NCBI GenBank assembly: GCA_965216255.1
Contig: OZ244148.1
Coordinates: forward strand, 1,116,001-1,180,000
Source: G965216255 sp965216255
Lineage (GTDB): Bacteria > Bacteroidota > Rhodothermia > Rhodothermales > Bin80
DNA length: 64,000 nt
Direction of reading: 5' to 3'
Of this stretch, positions 63,371 to 64,000 are shown piece by piece. How positions within the stretch are numbered: the stretch's first letter is position 1; each line of letters starts with the position of its first letter. A program made the position numbers and the translations under genes. The notes beneath the pieces were generated by a model. That model searched no databases. It was not told where the DNA came from and worked only from the letters and a program-made list of their open reading frames with translations.

Positions 63371-64000
63371 TTATAGGTAATCCCACTCAATGCCTTGAAG
63401 TTGCCTGATAAGATCAGGACCGTAGGCCATGGAAGGTGTCTGGAAGCCGACGCTGGTGTCGCCTTCAAGGGCGCGCGTCGCCATGCGCACGGCCACACTA
63501 GCCGTCATCCCGTAGGGATCACACGCACGCAGCCTTGCCGCCACTCGCTCGCCGCTCGCCTGCTCTATTTCAGCCACAAAGATGGCATAACTCTTCCGAC
63601 GCTCTGCAGGGCTAGGTCCCTCGGATCTGCGATCAACCAGGCTGTTCAAAAGGCGCTGCGCACGGCAGCTCGAAAGCGATCGGCCAAGCAACCGGCTGAT
63701 CCAGGATACCGTTCGCGCTGCGCTAGTGGCCTGCACATAGGTCTCAATGTTGGCGATGCCCGTGGACCTGTAGGCCGTGGCCACGTCGCCCAGAACACCT
63801 ACCACCGCCGTGCGCGGCGATTCTCCAAAATCAAAGTCGTGGCGCAGCCTCCCGGCCTGAACGCGCGTTATTGCACCGTTGCGCCGAATCAGAAAATTGT
63901 CAACGCATGCCAAAATCGTTCGAGCCGTACCTCGGGAGACACCGCTGTGGGCGGCAAGGCCAATACGAAGAATGCGGCCACCCGGGTGCCGAGCGGCCAG
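63371..64000 (-). CDS. Saccharopine-dehydrogenase-like (trans-acting enoyl reductase) C-terminus, cut by right edge
   Basis: The minus frame is open from the right edge to TAA at 63371. The 5' part lies outside the window. Visible parts are LRIGLAAHSGVSRGTARTIL, FDFGESPRTAVVGVLGDVAT, AYRSTGIANIETYVQATSAA and EGDTSVGFQTPSMAYGPDLI, which match the C-terminal half of the saccharopine dehydrogenase/trans-acting enoyl reductase family. The NAD(P)-binding N-terminus is missing from view. 190 bases separate it from the PhoX-like gene. Confidence 0.75.
   Translation of the reverse strand: MAARHPGGRILRIGLAAHSGVSRGTARTILACVDNFLIRRNGAITRVQAGRLRHDFDFGESPRTAVVGVLGDVATAYRSTGIANIETYVQATSAARTVSWISRLLGRSLSSCRAQRLLNSLVDRRSEGPSPAERRKSYAIFVAEIEQASGERVAARLRACDPYGMTASVAVRMATRALEGDTSVGFQTPSMAYGPDLIRQLQGIEWDYL

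Overview
The window looks like a chromosomal segment of a GC-rich member of the Bacteroidota/Rhodothermota (a Rhodothermales/Balneolales-like organism). The evidence is a secreted protein ending in a type IX secretion (Por/T9SS type A) tail with the NYPNPFNP motif, a Sb-PDE family phosphodiesterase, 6-bladed beta-propeller proteins, a Calx-beta-like repeat protein, and cysteine-free versions of S4, S14 and L36. This is an inference from gene content; no rRNA or tRNA gene was seen to confirm it.

Layout. 1-1753: 5' part of a secreted repeat protein that runs off the left edge. 2080-5690: a mobile-element graveyard in which two diverged, oppositely oriented IS1380-type remnants flank a decayed IS630 element (TA to TA) and a group II intron remnant whose protein-coding part is missing. 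5976-9008: a T9SS-exported HEXXH protease. 9198-10803: an IS3 scrap, a small hypothetical gene and a broken beta-propeller gene. 11047-23328: ordinary metabolic and envelope genes (GMC oxidoreductase with a DUF6807 lipoprotein, M16 protease, outer-membrane barrel, AcuI-like reductase, TonB-like protein, ClpS, AbgT transporter, GH3 hydrolase). 23420-24652: a cysteine-desulfurase-like enzyme.

24636-51748: about 27 kb of genes all on the minus strand. Read in transcription order they are ftsH, the str operon (rpsL, rpsG, fusA, tuf), the S10, spc and alpha ribosomal operons fused without interruption (rpsJ to rplQ, with secY, map and infA inside and no adk), spoT, then a tight run of HU/IHF, ruvX, lemA, TPM-domain, TPR and CPBP protease genes. 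Many junctions are gene overlaps or a few bases, so translational coupling is likely. FtsH carries an unusual C-terminal tail of 18 tetrapeptides encoded by a 12-bp tandem repeat.

51979-55977: a second accessory island holding an IS1595 pseudogene, fragments of a restriction-modification locus, and an XRE-ImmA/PIN (DUF4411) toxin-antitoxin-like pair. In this pair the PIN gene is frameshifted near its end and the ImmA domain lacks the usual third zinc ligand. 56126-64000: a large TPR lipoprotein (possibly a T9SS SprE/PorW-like component), pyruvate kinase, Sb-PDE phosphodiesterase, a PhoX-family protein and a partial saccharopine-dehydrogenase-like reductase cut by the right edge.

I found no convincing new multi-gene system. 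The items most worth a second look are the decaying toxin-antitoxin/restriction island, the FtsH repeat tail, the GMC/DUF6807 pair with a four-cysteine cluster, and the nested mobile-element remnants.
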